NCBI GenBank assembly: GCA_002494015.1
Contig: DLAR01000090.1
Location: 1 to 17,124, forward strand
Source of the DNA: Porphyromonadaceae bacterium UBA7042
Lineage (GTDB): Bacteria; Bacteroidota; Bacteroidia; Bacteroidales; Muribaculaceae
Reading direction: 5' to 3'
Length of the DNA stretch: 17,124 nt
The number at the start of each line of letters is the position of its first letter. Positions within the stretch are counted from its first letter, which is position 1. A model generated the notes under the pieces. The model had not been told where the DNA came from, did not search any database, and worked only from the letters and a program-made list of their open reading frames with translations. A program made the translations under genes and the position numbers. Of the stretch, positions 6,990-13,220 are shown piece after piece.

Positions 6990-8057
6990 TTAAAGTTGCA
7001 ATCTTACTGATTCTTCGTGGATGGCGGCGAGGACAAGGCGCATGAAATCCTCCCCGATTCCCATTGCCCGGGCAGCGGCTATGCGCGACTGCATTACGTC
7101 GTCGTAACGTCCCGGCTGCACGACCGGCATCTTGCGTTCCTTCTTGTAGCGGCCGATTTCCCGGGAGACGTTCATGCGCTTGGCAAGCACTTCGAGCAGT
7201 TCGTGGTCGAGGCGGTCAATCTGGCGGCGCAGGTCGGCGAGGCTGTCGGTTGGCGCGACGGTGTCACGGTAGACGAGATTGTCGAGAATGACGCCGAGAG
7301 ACGCCGGGGTAATCTGCTGGTCCTTGTCGCTGAGAGCACAGTCGGGGCAGCTATGGGTCTCGATGATTAGGCCGTCGAGGCCCATGTCAAGAGCCTGTTG
7401 GGAGAGGGGTGCGATCAGTTCGCGCTTGCCTCCCATGTGGCTCGGGTCGGCGATGATTGGGAGGTCGGGCATGAGGCGGCGCAGTTCGAGCGGAATGCGC
7501 CACAGGGGTTCGTTGCGGTAAAGGCGTGTTTCCTTGTGGCCGCCGTCCCAAGTTGAGAATCCTCGGTGGATGGCTGCCACGCGGGTGATTCCGGCACCGG
7601 TCAGACGCTCGATTGCGCCAATCCACAGGTCAAGGTCGGGACTCATGGGGTTTTTGACAAGTACCGGCACGTCGGTACGGTTCATTGCCGCAATGGTGTC
7701 GGCTATTTCCTGAACGGCGAAGGGGTTGGCGGTAGTGCGCGCGCCGAGCCACAGAATGTCGATGCCCGCGTCAAGTGCGGCTTCGGCATGGGCCCGCGTG
7801 GCGACCTCGGTCGCGGTGTGCATCCCGGTGGATTCCTTTACTTTTTTCATCCATTCGAGTCCGGGAAGGCCGATGCCTTCAAAACCTCCCGGTTTTGTGC
7901 GAGGTTTCCAGATTCCGGCGCGGAAAATTTTCACACCGGCAGCGGCGAGCCCGCGTGCGGTCGAGAGAACCTGTTGTTCGCTTTCGGCACTGCATGGCCC
8001 GGCGATTATGATAGGTTTTTCGAGGTTGATACCGTCGATAGCAAGAGGTGAAATCAT
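6990..8057 (-). CDS. DAHP synthase / chorismate mutase fusion
   Basis: A bifunctional enzyme of 355 aa. Residues 1-265 are a type I-beta-like 3-deoxy-7-phosphoheptulonate synthase condensing phosphoenolpyruvate with erythrose 4-phosphate: GPCSAES (20-26), KPRTKPGGFEG (51-61), LVKNPMSPD (133-141), AAIHRGFS (161-168) and IADPSHMGGKRE (202-213). Residues about 272-355 are an AroQ-type chorismate mutase (LRRQIDRLDHELLEVLAKRM), catalysing chorismate to prephenate. The fusion joins the first shikimate step to the committed Phe/Tyr step, and in related proteins the mutase domain mediates prephenate feedback. It is the third gene of the operon, 20 nt after the aminotransferase. Such fusions are usual in Bacteroidales, where they are often labelled aroG/aroA-pheA; I leave the symbol blank because usage varies. 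Confidence 0.92.
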   Translation of the reverse strand: MISPLAIDGINLEKPIIIAGPCSAESEQQVLSTARGLAAAGVKIFRAGIWKPRTKPGGFEGIGLPGLEWMKKVKESTGMHTATEVATRAHAEAALDAGIDILWLGARTTANPFAVQEIADTIAAMNRTDVPVLVKNPMSPDLDLWIGAIERLTGAGITRVAAIHRGFSTWDGGHKETRLYRNEPLWRIPLELRRLMPDLPIIADPSHMGGKRELIAPLSQQALDMGLDGLIIETHSCPDCALSDKDQQITPASLGVILDNLVYRDTVAPTDSLADLRRQIDRLDHELLEVLAKRMNVSREIGRYKKERKMPVVQPGRYDDVMQSRIAAARAMGIGEDFMRLVLAAIHEESVRLQL

Positions 8058-8077
8058 GTCTGGGGAAGTATGATTGT

Positions 8078-9244
8078 TTATTTGTTATTCTTTTTAATAC
8101 GTTCAAGCGCCTCGCGCAGGCGGGACTCGGGAGCACAGAGCGACAGGCGTATGTAGCCTTCGCCGTTGCTGCCGAAGATAGACCCCGGTGTAATGAAAAC
8201 GTGGCACTTGTACAGTATATTGTCGGCAAGCTGCTCGGATGTCATGGCCGGTGTCTGAATTTTGCCCCACAGGAATAGACCGCGTTGCGCAGGGTCGAAT
8301 GTACAGCCGAGGGCGGTCATTATCTGCTCGACGATGACCCGGCGCGAGGCATAGGTCTTGTTGAGCGAGTCATACCATTTCCGGTCGAGCTTCAGAGCCT
8401 CGGCTGCCGCAAGCATCGTGGGGCGGAATTGTCCCGAGTCAATGTTGCTTTTTATCTTGATGATATGAGAGATGAACTCGGGGTTGGATGCGGCCATCCC
8501 CACTCGCCATCCCGCCATGTTGTGACTCTTGGAAAGCGAGTTCATCTCTATGGCGACATCCTTGGCCCCCTCTATCGACAGGATGCTGAGTGGCCGGTCG
8601 TTGAGAATAAAAGAGTAGGGGTTGTCATTGACAATCAGGATGCCGTGCCGGCGGCCGAAGTCCACGGCTTTCCGCAGCGTCTCGATACGGGCCGGTGTGC
8701 CTGTGGGCATGTGGGGATAGTTCATCCACATCAGCTTTATGCGGTCAAGAGGCAGTCGCCCGATAGCCTCCCAGTCGGGTTGCCATCCACCGGTCTCGGT
8801 GAGGTCGTAGTTGAAAATTTTGGCACCCACCATGCGGCTGATTGACGAATAGGTCGGATAGCCGGGGTTGGGGACAAGCACGCCGTCGCCGGGGTTGAGA
8901 AACGCCATCGAGATGTGGGTCACACCCTCTTTGGACCCGATGAGCGGCAATATTTCCCGCGCCGGGTCGAGCGTCACGTCAAACTCGCGTCTGTACCACC
9001 CGGCCATGCTGTCGCGCAAGGAGGGCAGGCCGGCATAGGGCTGGTATCCGTGATTGGATGAATCGGCGACGGCCTCGGTCATCGCGGCGATGACGCTGCC
9101 GTCGGGCGGGAGGTCGGGTCCTCCCACGCCGAGAGAAATCACGTCGGCTCCGTCGGCGTTCATCTGTGCGACTTCTCGCAGCTTGCGAGAGAAATAGTAT
9201 TCCTTGATGTCGTTTATGCGGTCAGCTGCAACAATCTGTTTCAT
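8078..9244 (-). CDS. class I PLP aminotransferase
   Basis: A fold-type I aminotransferase of 388 aa. GVGGPDLPPDG (39-49) and YPHMPTG (176-182, a variant of the usual YPNNPTG) are the substrate and cofactor loops. NDNPY (206-210) holds the Asp/Tyr pair that contacts PLP. K239 in SLSKSHNMAGWRVG is the Schiff-base lysine. From its position between pheA and the DAHP synthase/chorismate mutase gene, it probably transaminates phenylpyruvate and 4-hydroxyphenylpyruvate to Phe and Tyr. By sequence alone it could equally be an aspartate or LL-diaminopimelate-type aminotransferase. It starts 6 nt after the pheA stop, consistent with one transcript. Confidence 0.88.
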   Translation of the reverse strand: MKQIVAADRINDIKEYYFSRKLREVAQMNADGADVISLGVGGPDLPPDGSVIAAMTEAVADSSNHGYQPYAGLPSLRDSMAGWYRREFDVTLDPAREILPLIGSKEGVTHISMAFLNPGDGVLVPNPGYPTYSSISRMVGAKIFNYDLTETGGWQPDWEAIGRLPLDRIKLMWMNYPHMPTGTPARIETLRKAVDFGRRHGILIVNDNPYSFILNDRPLSILSIEGAKDVAIEMNSLSKSHNMAGWRVGMAASNPEFISHIIKIKSNIDSGQFRPTMLAAAEALKLDRKWYDSLNKTYASRRVIVEQIMTALGCTFDPAQRGLFLWGKIQTPAMTSEQLADNILYKCHVFITPGSIFGSNGEGYIRLSLCAPESRLREALERIKKNNK

Positions 9245-9250
9245 AATTTT

Positions 9251-10090
9251 CTAAACTTTGAATTCGCGATATTCCCCGAGCACGCGGATGTCGTTGAGCA
9301 GCGGGGTGATTGCCGTTATCGCCTGCCGGTAGCGTAACAGGCTGTCAAATGTCAGGTCGACGTAGAACCTGTATTCCCATTCGCGCCCGACAATCGGCGT
9401 TGATTGTATTTTTGTAAGATTCATGTCGTAGAACGAGAGGATGGTCAGGACTTTTGACAACGCACCTTGTCGGTGGGGAAGTGTGAACTCGATGGACGCC
9501 TTGTCGATTTCCTTTTCCCCGGGACCGCATTCGCTTGCTACGAGCGGGTCGGCGACAACGAGAAAGCGGGTGAAGTTGCGCTTATTGGTCTCGATTCCGC
9601 GGGCGAGAATGTCGAGACCGTAAAGGGAGGCGGCATATTCGCCACACACAGCCGCGTGGCCGCGAAGGTTTCCGGCGGCAATGTCGCGCGCACTTCCGGC
9701 TGTGTCGAAACTCTCTACCATCTTCATCAACGGATGATTGCGGAGAAACTGTTCGCACTGCATCAGTGCCATCGGGTGGGAATGGACCTCTTTGACGCTC
9801 TCGATGCTTTCGCCGTGTAGCGCGGCGAGGACATGGGATATTCTCATCTTGAATTCCCCGATGACGCGCAGGCTGCTTGTGCGCAGCAGCTCGTGATTGG
9901 CCAGCAGGCTGCCGGCAATCGTATTCTCGATTGCCACCACTCCGATCATCGATGCATCGGCCGCAAGACGGCCAAACAATGCCGGAAACGTGTCACAAGC
10001 CACTGTCTCGACATCTTCTCCGGCAAAATATTCCCTTGCCGCCGCGTCATGGTAGCATCCGGCTACCCCTTGAATTGCAATCTGTCTCAT
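9251..10090 (-). CDS. pheA: prephenate dehydratase
   Basis: Converts prephenate to phenylpyruvate, the phenylalanine branch. The product is 279 aa. The catalytic domain (about 1-180) has GVAGCYHDAAA near the start, IENTIAGS (54-61) and the catalytic TRF motif T174-R175-F176. An ACT domain (about 199-275) has GALSKVLTILSFYDMNLTKI. The Phe-binding ESRP motif reads QSTP (229-232), so feedback sensitivity may differ from E. coli PheA. There is no chorismate mutase domain, because that activity is in the third gene. I start it at 10090 (MRQIAIQG): the longer reading from 10135 would put the start codon inside the attenuator hairpin and translate the terminator. It is the first structural gene of the operon. 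Confidence 0.92.
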   Translation of the reverse strand: MRQIAIQGVAGCYHDAAAREYFAGEDVETVACDTFPALFGRLAADASMIGVVAIENTIAGSLLANHELLRTSSLRVIGEFKMRISHVLAALHGESIESVKEVHSHPMALMQCEQFLRNHPLMKMVESFDTAGSARDIAAGNLRGHAAVCGEYAASLYGLDILARGIETNKRNFTRFLVVADPLVASECGPGEKEIDKASIEFTLPHRQGALSKVLTILSFYDMNLTKIQSTPIVGREWEYRFYVDLTFDSLLRYRQAITAITPLLNDIRVLGEYREFKV

Positions 10091-10100
10091 AATCACTGTA

Positions 10101-10141
10101 TAAAAAACAAAATCCCGCCGCTCAGGGTTGAGCAACGGGAA
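10101..10141 (-). terminator. attenuator terminator before pheA
   Basis: On the minus strand TCCCGTTGCTC (10140-10130) pairs with GAGCGGCGGGA (10123-10113) over 11 bp, including two G-U pairs, with loop AACCCT. TTTTGTTTTTT (10112-10102) follows directly. It lies upstream of the pheA start, so it can stop transcription before the operon. Confidence 0.85.
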
Positions 10142-10196
10142 AATTGTAAAATAGCGTTATTGCTGTTGTTATATCATGCGCATGTTCCCGCCGCTC
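10130..10196 (-). promoter_or_regulatory. antiterminator of the Phe/Tyr attenuator
   Basis: Within the leader peptide gene, GAGCGGCGGGAA (10196-10185) duplicates the terminator's 3' arm and adds one more base able to pair. It can form a 12-bp stem with TTCCCGTTGCTC (10141-10130), the terminator's 5' arm, excluding the terminator. It begins 11 nt after the last Tyr codon of the aromatic run, so a ribosome stalled there would leave it free. Confidence 0.75.
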
Positions 10197-10255
10197 TTAT
10201 CACTTGCGTAATAAAAGTAAAAATAGGACTGGAAGTAGGCATTGAAAGTAATCAT
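10169..10255 (-). CDS. Phe/Tyr-rich leader peptide
   Basis: A 28-codon ORF between the operon promoter and the terminator. Residues 1-8 read MITFNAYF and 7-16 read YFQSYFYFYY, giving four Phe and five Tyr in total. The rest (ASDKSGGNMRMI) encodes the antiterminator arm. This is the design of classical leader peptides for amino acid operons: ribosomes stall at Phe or Tyr codons when the charged tRNA is scarce, allowing antitermination. Including both amino acids fits an operon that makes both. The ATG lies 22 nt after the predicted transcription start. No Shine-Dalgarno site is seen, as is usual in this phylum. It is too short to have another obvious function. Confidence 0.85.
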   Translation of the reverse strand: MITFNAYFQSYFYFYYASDKSGGNMRMI

Positions 10256-10281
10256 CTTAAAACGAATTTTAATTTATGATG

Positions 10282-10289
10282 CAAAAATA
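10282..10289 (-). promoter_or_regulatory. -7 promoter box of the aromatic operon
   Basis: TATTTTTG on the minus strand matches TAnnTTTG. Predicted start is near 10277, so the transcript would contain the leader peptide, antiterminator and terminator before pheA. No good -33 TTG is visible. Confidence 0.5.
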
Positions 10290-10390
10290 GTGATAAAATC
10301 AGATTTGGTAATAGTGAAGATTGAAAAAATGTAATTTTTAACACTTGTGTAGATGTTTTTGATGGCAATTAAAGAAAAAATTCCGTAATA

Positions 10391-10422
10391 TTTGCCTCGG
10401 TCTGAGAAATTTTTTAACTTTG
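10391..10422 (+). promoter_or_regulatory. strong promoter of the riboswitch transcript
   Basis: TTTG (10391-10394), a 20-nt spacer and TAACTTTG (10415-10422) match the full Bacteroidota -33/-7 consensus. The predicted start, about 10427, coincides with the first base of the riboswitch stem P1. Confidence 0.75.
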
Positions 10423-10427
10423 CAGCC

Positions 10428-10608
10428 GCATTGGTTTGCCTGAAACACTTGGCTTGTTTCGGGCGATTAAAAGGGAATCAGGTTAAATGCCTGAGCAGAC
10501 CCGCTACTGTATGTCCCGATGCAACGTTTCGCTGCAAATCATGCCATTGGTTCAACCGGAATCGAGAAGGCGGTGCGAAACGGGGACGAGCCAGGAGACC
10601 TGCCATGC
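10428..10608 (+). promoter_or_regulatory. cobalamin riboswitch
   Basis: The adenosylcobalamin-type aptamer core is recognisable. AAGGGAATCAGG (10471-10482) and GCCTGAGCAGACCCGCTACT (10489-10508) match the conserved P3-P6 region, and GCCAGGAGACCTGCC (10590-10604) is the B12 box. GCATTGG (10428-10434) and CCATGC (10603-10608) close P1. It should sense cobalamins and repress downstream expression when B12 is plentiful. The expression platform is not obvious: no terminator with a T-run follows directly, and the nearest convincing CDS begins 368 nt later. Confidence 0.9.
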
Positions 10609-10802
10609 GATAATTCGTTCAACAATCTCGTGGATTAGATTTTGGAGTGAAACTATTGCGCTGTTATAAACATAGGTGTGTCCATGTGTCGGATGATGCT
10701 GCTTTCAGGCGGTGTCGTCAGTCGGTGTGTCATGTCTTGACATGCATGTCCGTGAGGTTGATTGAACATAATTCATTGGTCAACTATCAAAATCAATCAA
10801 TT
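10609..10802 (+). other. riboswitch downstream leader, no clear gene
   Basis: This stretch has no convincing gene. It holds a compact stem CATGTC-TT-GACATG near 10732-10746 and two imperfect copies of GGTGTGTCATGT (around 10676 and 10725). It presumably contains the expression platform, but I cannot fold one with confidence. Confidence 0.35.
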
Positions 10803-10985
10803 ATGGTTACTATTTTTCATGGCTTTCACCTTGTGGAAACCTGCTGTCACAAGGACAAGGCACGTCGTGTCATCGCGAGCCGGCATTTCGGGCCTTGTCA
10901 AACAGGAATGTGTGGTGATTACCGGTCCGGATTTCTAATGTTCATATTGTGTGGTATTAACTATATTTTCAGAGAATGGCTATGA
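10803..10985 (+). CDS. possible 60-aa Cys/His-rich ORF
   Basis: An ATG after an AT-rich stretch opens 60 codons whose TGA overlaps an in-frame ATG of the MetE-like gene as ATGA (10982-10985), the classic geometry for translational coupling. The peptide has CCHKDK (residues 14-19), further Cys at 32, 37 and 49, four His in all, and a hydrophobic C-terminal part (GFLMFILCGINYIF). I recognise no family. It could bind metal, or act only as an upstream ORF in the riboswitch expression platform. Chance is possible in a 370-nt leader. Confidence 0.35.
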   Translation: MVTIFHGFHLVETCCHKDKARRVIASRHFGPCQTGMCGDYRSGFLMFILCGINYIFREWL

Positions 10986-12019
10986 AGGAAATTTTGTCAC
11001 AACTGAAATTTGATGCAATCGGGAGTTATATCATCCCGTCTGACGCGAGTGTTGACACTCTGGTGAGCCGACAGGCAGAATCAGGACTTGTGTTGGCTTC
11101 TGATGGGGTAGAAAGGTGTGGTACTGACTTTTTTGTCGGATTTGACGGCCTCGAAGGTACGGTTATAAACTCGGGCCGTGTCTATCAGGATTATCCGGTA
11201 ATGACGGCACTTTTGCGCATGACCGGAAAGTTAGCCTACGATTCCGGGCATCCGTTGTGCAGTGAATTTGTCAGGGTTAAAGCGGCCTGTGACAATTGCG
11301 GGGTAGAGGCAAAAGTGATTATACCCGCACCCTCTACATTTCTGTCACGTCTTTTCGCTGAAACGGACTGGGGGAGTTTCTACGGGGATGCCGACGAGAT
11401 GGCAGCCGATGTCGCGGCCGTTTATCGCAGTCTGCTGCATGACCTGTGTGATGCGGGATGCCGTTTTGCGCAGATGAATGACACGACGTGGGCCTATATC
11501 GCGAGTGATGCCGGTCTTAAAGAACTTCTTCAGGGGGGAGTTGATGCCGGGCCTTATATGGATCGACTTGTAAGGGTCTGTAACGAAGCGTTGTCCGAAA
11601 TTCCTGATGACATGGTGGTTGCCCTCATGGTGGGAAGTAAGGTCCCTGAGCCGTCTTCCATTAGTCGTGGGCGCAATCTCGATGTGGCTTCGCGATGGTT
11701 TGGACAGATTGATGCCGATGTGTTCTATATTAGTCTCAATGTGGATTCTGACAACGATTATGCTTTTTTGAGCAATCTCCCGGCTGAAAAGAGGGTTATG
11801 CTCGGTATTGTGTCTCCGGCGGGGAGGACATCGCTGTCAGAGCAGTTTGTGGCCGACAATCTGACCCGAGCGTCGATGTATTATCCTCGGCCGCAGCTCG
11901 GGATAACGTTTTCCTGCGGAATGGCGCAAGACGATGTCATGCTACCTGCCGAATCGGTTCAATGGGAAATAGTCAGAACTGCGGTAGATAAAGTGAATAA
12001 AATCGTTTCAAGGGTATAA
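10976..12019 (+). CDS. stand-alone MetE-C-like protein, zinc site degenerate
   Basis: A 347-aa homologue of the C-terminal (catalytic) barrel of cobalamin-independent methionine synthase, close to the YxjG/YxjH type: FDAIGSYIIP (12-21), LASDGVER (40-47), IPAPSTFL (116-123), FAQMNDTTWAYI (164-175), LGIVSP (276-281) and SCGMA (313-317). There is no N-terminal MetE domain. By motif comparison the first zinc ligands (HxC) fall in ALMVGSK (216-222) and the Glu ligand falls in FYISLN (250-255); only C314 of the final ligand site remains. Normal homocysteine activation is therefore doubtful. An H92xxC95/C105xxC108 cluster lies elsewhere. Regulation by the upstream cobalamin riboswitch suggests a role when B12 is scarce. 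The start is 10976, or two codons later at 10982. Confidence 0.8.
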   Translation: MAMKEILSQLKFDAIGSYIIPSDASVDTLVSRQAESGLVLASDGVERCGTDFFVGFDGLEGTVINSGRVYQDYPVMTALLRMTGKLAYDSGHPLCSEFVRVKAACDNCGVEAKVIIPAPSTFLSRLFAETDWGSFYGDADEMAADVAAVYRSLLHDLCDAGCRFAQMNDTTWAYIASDAGLKELLQGGVDAGPYMDRLVRVCNEALSEIPDDMVVALMVGSKVPEPSSISRGRNLDVASRWFGQIDADVFYISLNVDSDNDYAFLSNLPAEKRVMLGIVSPAGRTSLSEQFVADNLTRASMYYPRPQLGITFSCGMAQDDVMLPAESVQWEIVRTAVDKVNKIVSRV

Positions 12020-12040
12020 CCCGATGATTTTCAAGTAGCA

Positions 12041-12086
12041 GAGGCCGTTCCGGGACAAATGTTTCCGAACGGCCTCTAACATTTTT
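12041..12086 (+). terminator. terminator after the MetE-like gene
   Basis: GAGGCCGTTC (12041-12050) pairs with GAACGGCCTC (12067-12076), with further pairing inward, and is followed after five bases by TTTTT. It probably ends the riboswitch transcript and separates it from the cysteine synthase gene. Confidence 0.7.
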
Positions 12087-12134
12087 GGGGGTAAGACCGT
12101 TTAATCTAAAATCCCGGTTTAATTTCATTACATT

Positions 12135-13049
12135 ATGATGACCACTGTTGCCAACAACATACTTGAAACCATCGGGGGAACGCCGATGGTGCGCATCAAT
12201 CGGCTCAATCCTAATCCCCGAGTAAACATAATGGCCAAACTTGAAGGATTTAATCCGACCGACAGCATTAAGGACCGCATCGCGCTCCGCATGATAGAGG
12301 ATGCCGAGAAGTCGGGACGGCTGAGGCAGGGGCAGACGATAATCGAGCCTACGTCGGGCAATACCGGCATCGGGCTTGCGATGATCGGGGTTGTCAAGGG
12401 ATATGAGGTTGTTATCGTCATGAGCGACGCTGTCAGCACGGAACGCCGCAGGATTATAAAATCCTACGGTGCCAAAGTGATCCTGACCCCGGGCGAGCTT
12501 GGAACCGACGGGGCGATAAGGCTGGCAAGAAAGATGGTGGCTGAAAATCCTGACCGATACTTTATGCCCGACCAGTTTGCCAATGCGGCAAATTATCAGG
12601 CACATTATGAGCGCACTGCCCTTGAAATATGGGAACAGACTGGAGGAGCGGTCGATTATCTTGTCTGCGCCCTCGGCACATCGGGAACCATTATGGGGAT
12701 TTCGCGGTTTATGCAGGCGTTGAAACCTGATATAAAAGTAGTATGCGCCCAACCGGTGCGTGGACACTATATCCAAGGATTGAAAAACATGGAGGAGGCT
12801 ATTGTTCCGGCCATCTATGATCCGTCGCGCATAGACATTCAGGAGATGATTGAGAGCGAGGAGGCGATAGAGATGGCTCGTCAGATAATACTGAACGAAG
12901 GAATTTTTGCAGGGATGAGCAGTGGGGCGGCCCTGCTCGCGGCCACAAGGGTCGCAACCCGTATTCCGGAGGGAAATATAGTCGTCGTTTTCCCCGACCG
13001 TGCCGAAAAGTATCTCTCGACCACGATGTTTGAACGTTACGGTGACTGA
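12135..13049 (+). CDS. cysteine synthase family protein
   Basis: A fold-type II PLP enzyme of 304 aa that most likely makes cysteine from O-acetylserine or O-phosphoserine and sulfide. IGGTPMVRI (13-21) opens the domain. K46 in NPTDSIKDR is the PLP lysine, EPTSGNTGIG (71-80) binds substrate, GTSGTIMG (183-190) binds the cofactor phosphate and SSGAAL (264-269) lies near the C-terminus. The segment IQGLKNMEEAIVPAIYDPS is more like CysM-type or O-phosphoserine sulfhydrylases than like CysK. A cystathionine beta-synthase is a less likely alternative. It follows the MetE-like gene on the same strand but beyond a terminator, so it is probably transcribed separately. Two ATGs in tandem leave the start uncertain by one codon. 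Confidence 0.88.
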   Translation: MMTTVANNILETIGGTPMVRINRLNPNPRVNIMAKLEGFNPTDSIKDRIALRMIEDAEKSGRLRQGQTIIEPTSGNTGIGLAMIGVVKGYEVVIVMSDAVSTERRRIIKSYGAKVILTPGELGTDGAIRLARKMVAENPDRYFMPDQFANAANYQAHYERTALEIWEQTGGAVDYLVCALGTSGTIMGISRFMQALKPDIKVVCAQPVRGHYIQGLKNMEEAIVPAIYDPSRIDIQEMIESEEAIEMARQIILNEGIFAGMSSGAALLAATRVATRIPEGNIVVVFPDRAEKYLSTTMFERYGD

Positions 13050-13088
13050 GGTCGGCACTATATAAGGAGGCGGTTTTTAACGACCGCT

Positions 13089-13135
13089 AAAAAGTGAGCC
13101 GCCATCGACTGCAATGTCGCAATCGATGGCGGCTC
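13089..13135 (-). terminator. terminator of the phosphofructokinase gene
   Basis: GAGCCGCCATCGA (13096-13108) and its exact complement (13123-13135) form a 13-bp stem. On the minus strand it is followed by ACTTTTT (13095-13089). It lies about 85 nt after the pfp stop. Confidence 0.7.
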
Positions 13136-13220
13136 GTGCAAGCTGGAAGTTGGTTATATCGTCGTCTAAAGCTGAACCTAAAGGAGTTAAGCCTTAAACA
13201 AGAACTTTAAACCGGAAGAA

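Noticed and set aside
7566..8051. 161-codon plus-strand ORF
   Set aside because: It is opposite the well-supported DAHP synthase domain and has no recognisable features.
10091..10135. Longer pheA start (15 extra codons)
   Set aside because: Its start codon lies inside the attenuator stem, and the extra residues translate the terminator and its T-run. PheA similarity begins at MRQIAIQG.
10392..10669. Two short plus-strand ORFs across the riboswitch
   Set aside because: They translate the conserved aptamer RNA and begin at or before the transcription start or inside the B12 core.
11973..13058. 361-codon ORF on the minus strand
   Set aside because: It is antisense to the cysteine synthase gene, which has full family motifs. 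Its composition is atypical and it covers the terminator region.
13096..13135. 13-bp palindrome considered as a mobile repeat
   Set aside because: It has a T-run on the pfp side and lies at the right distance after the pfp stop, so a terminator is the simpler reading.
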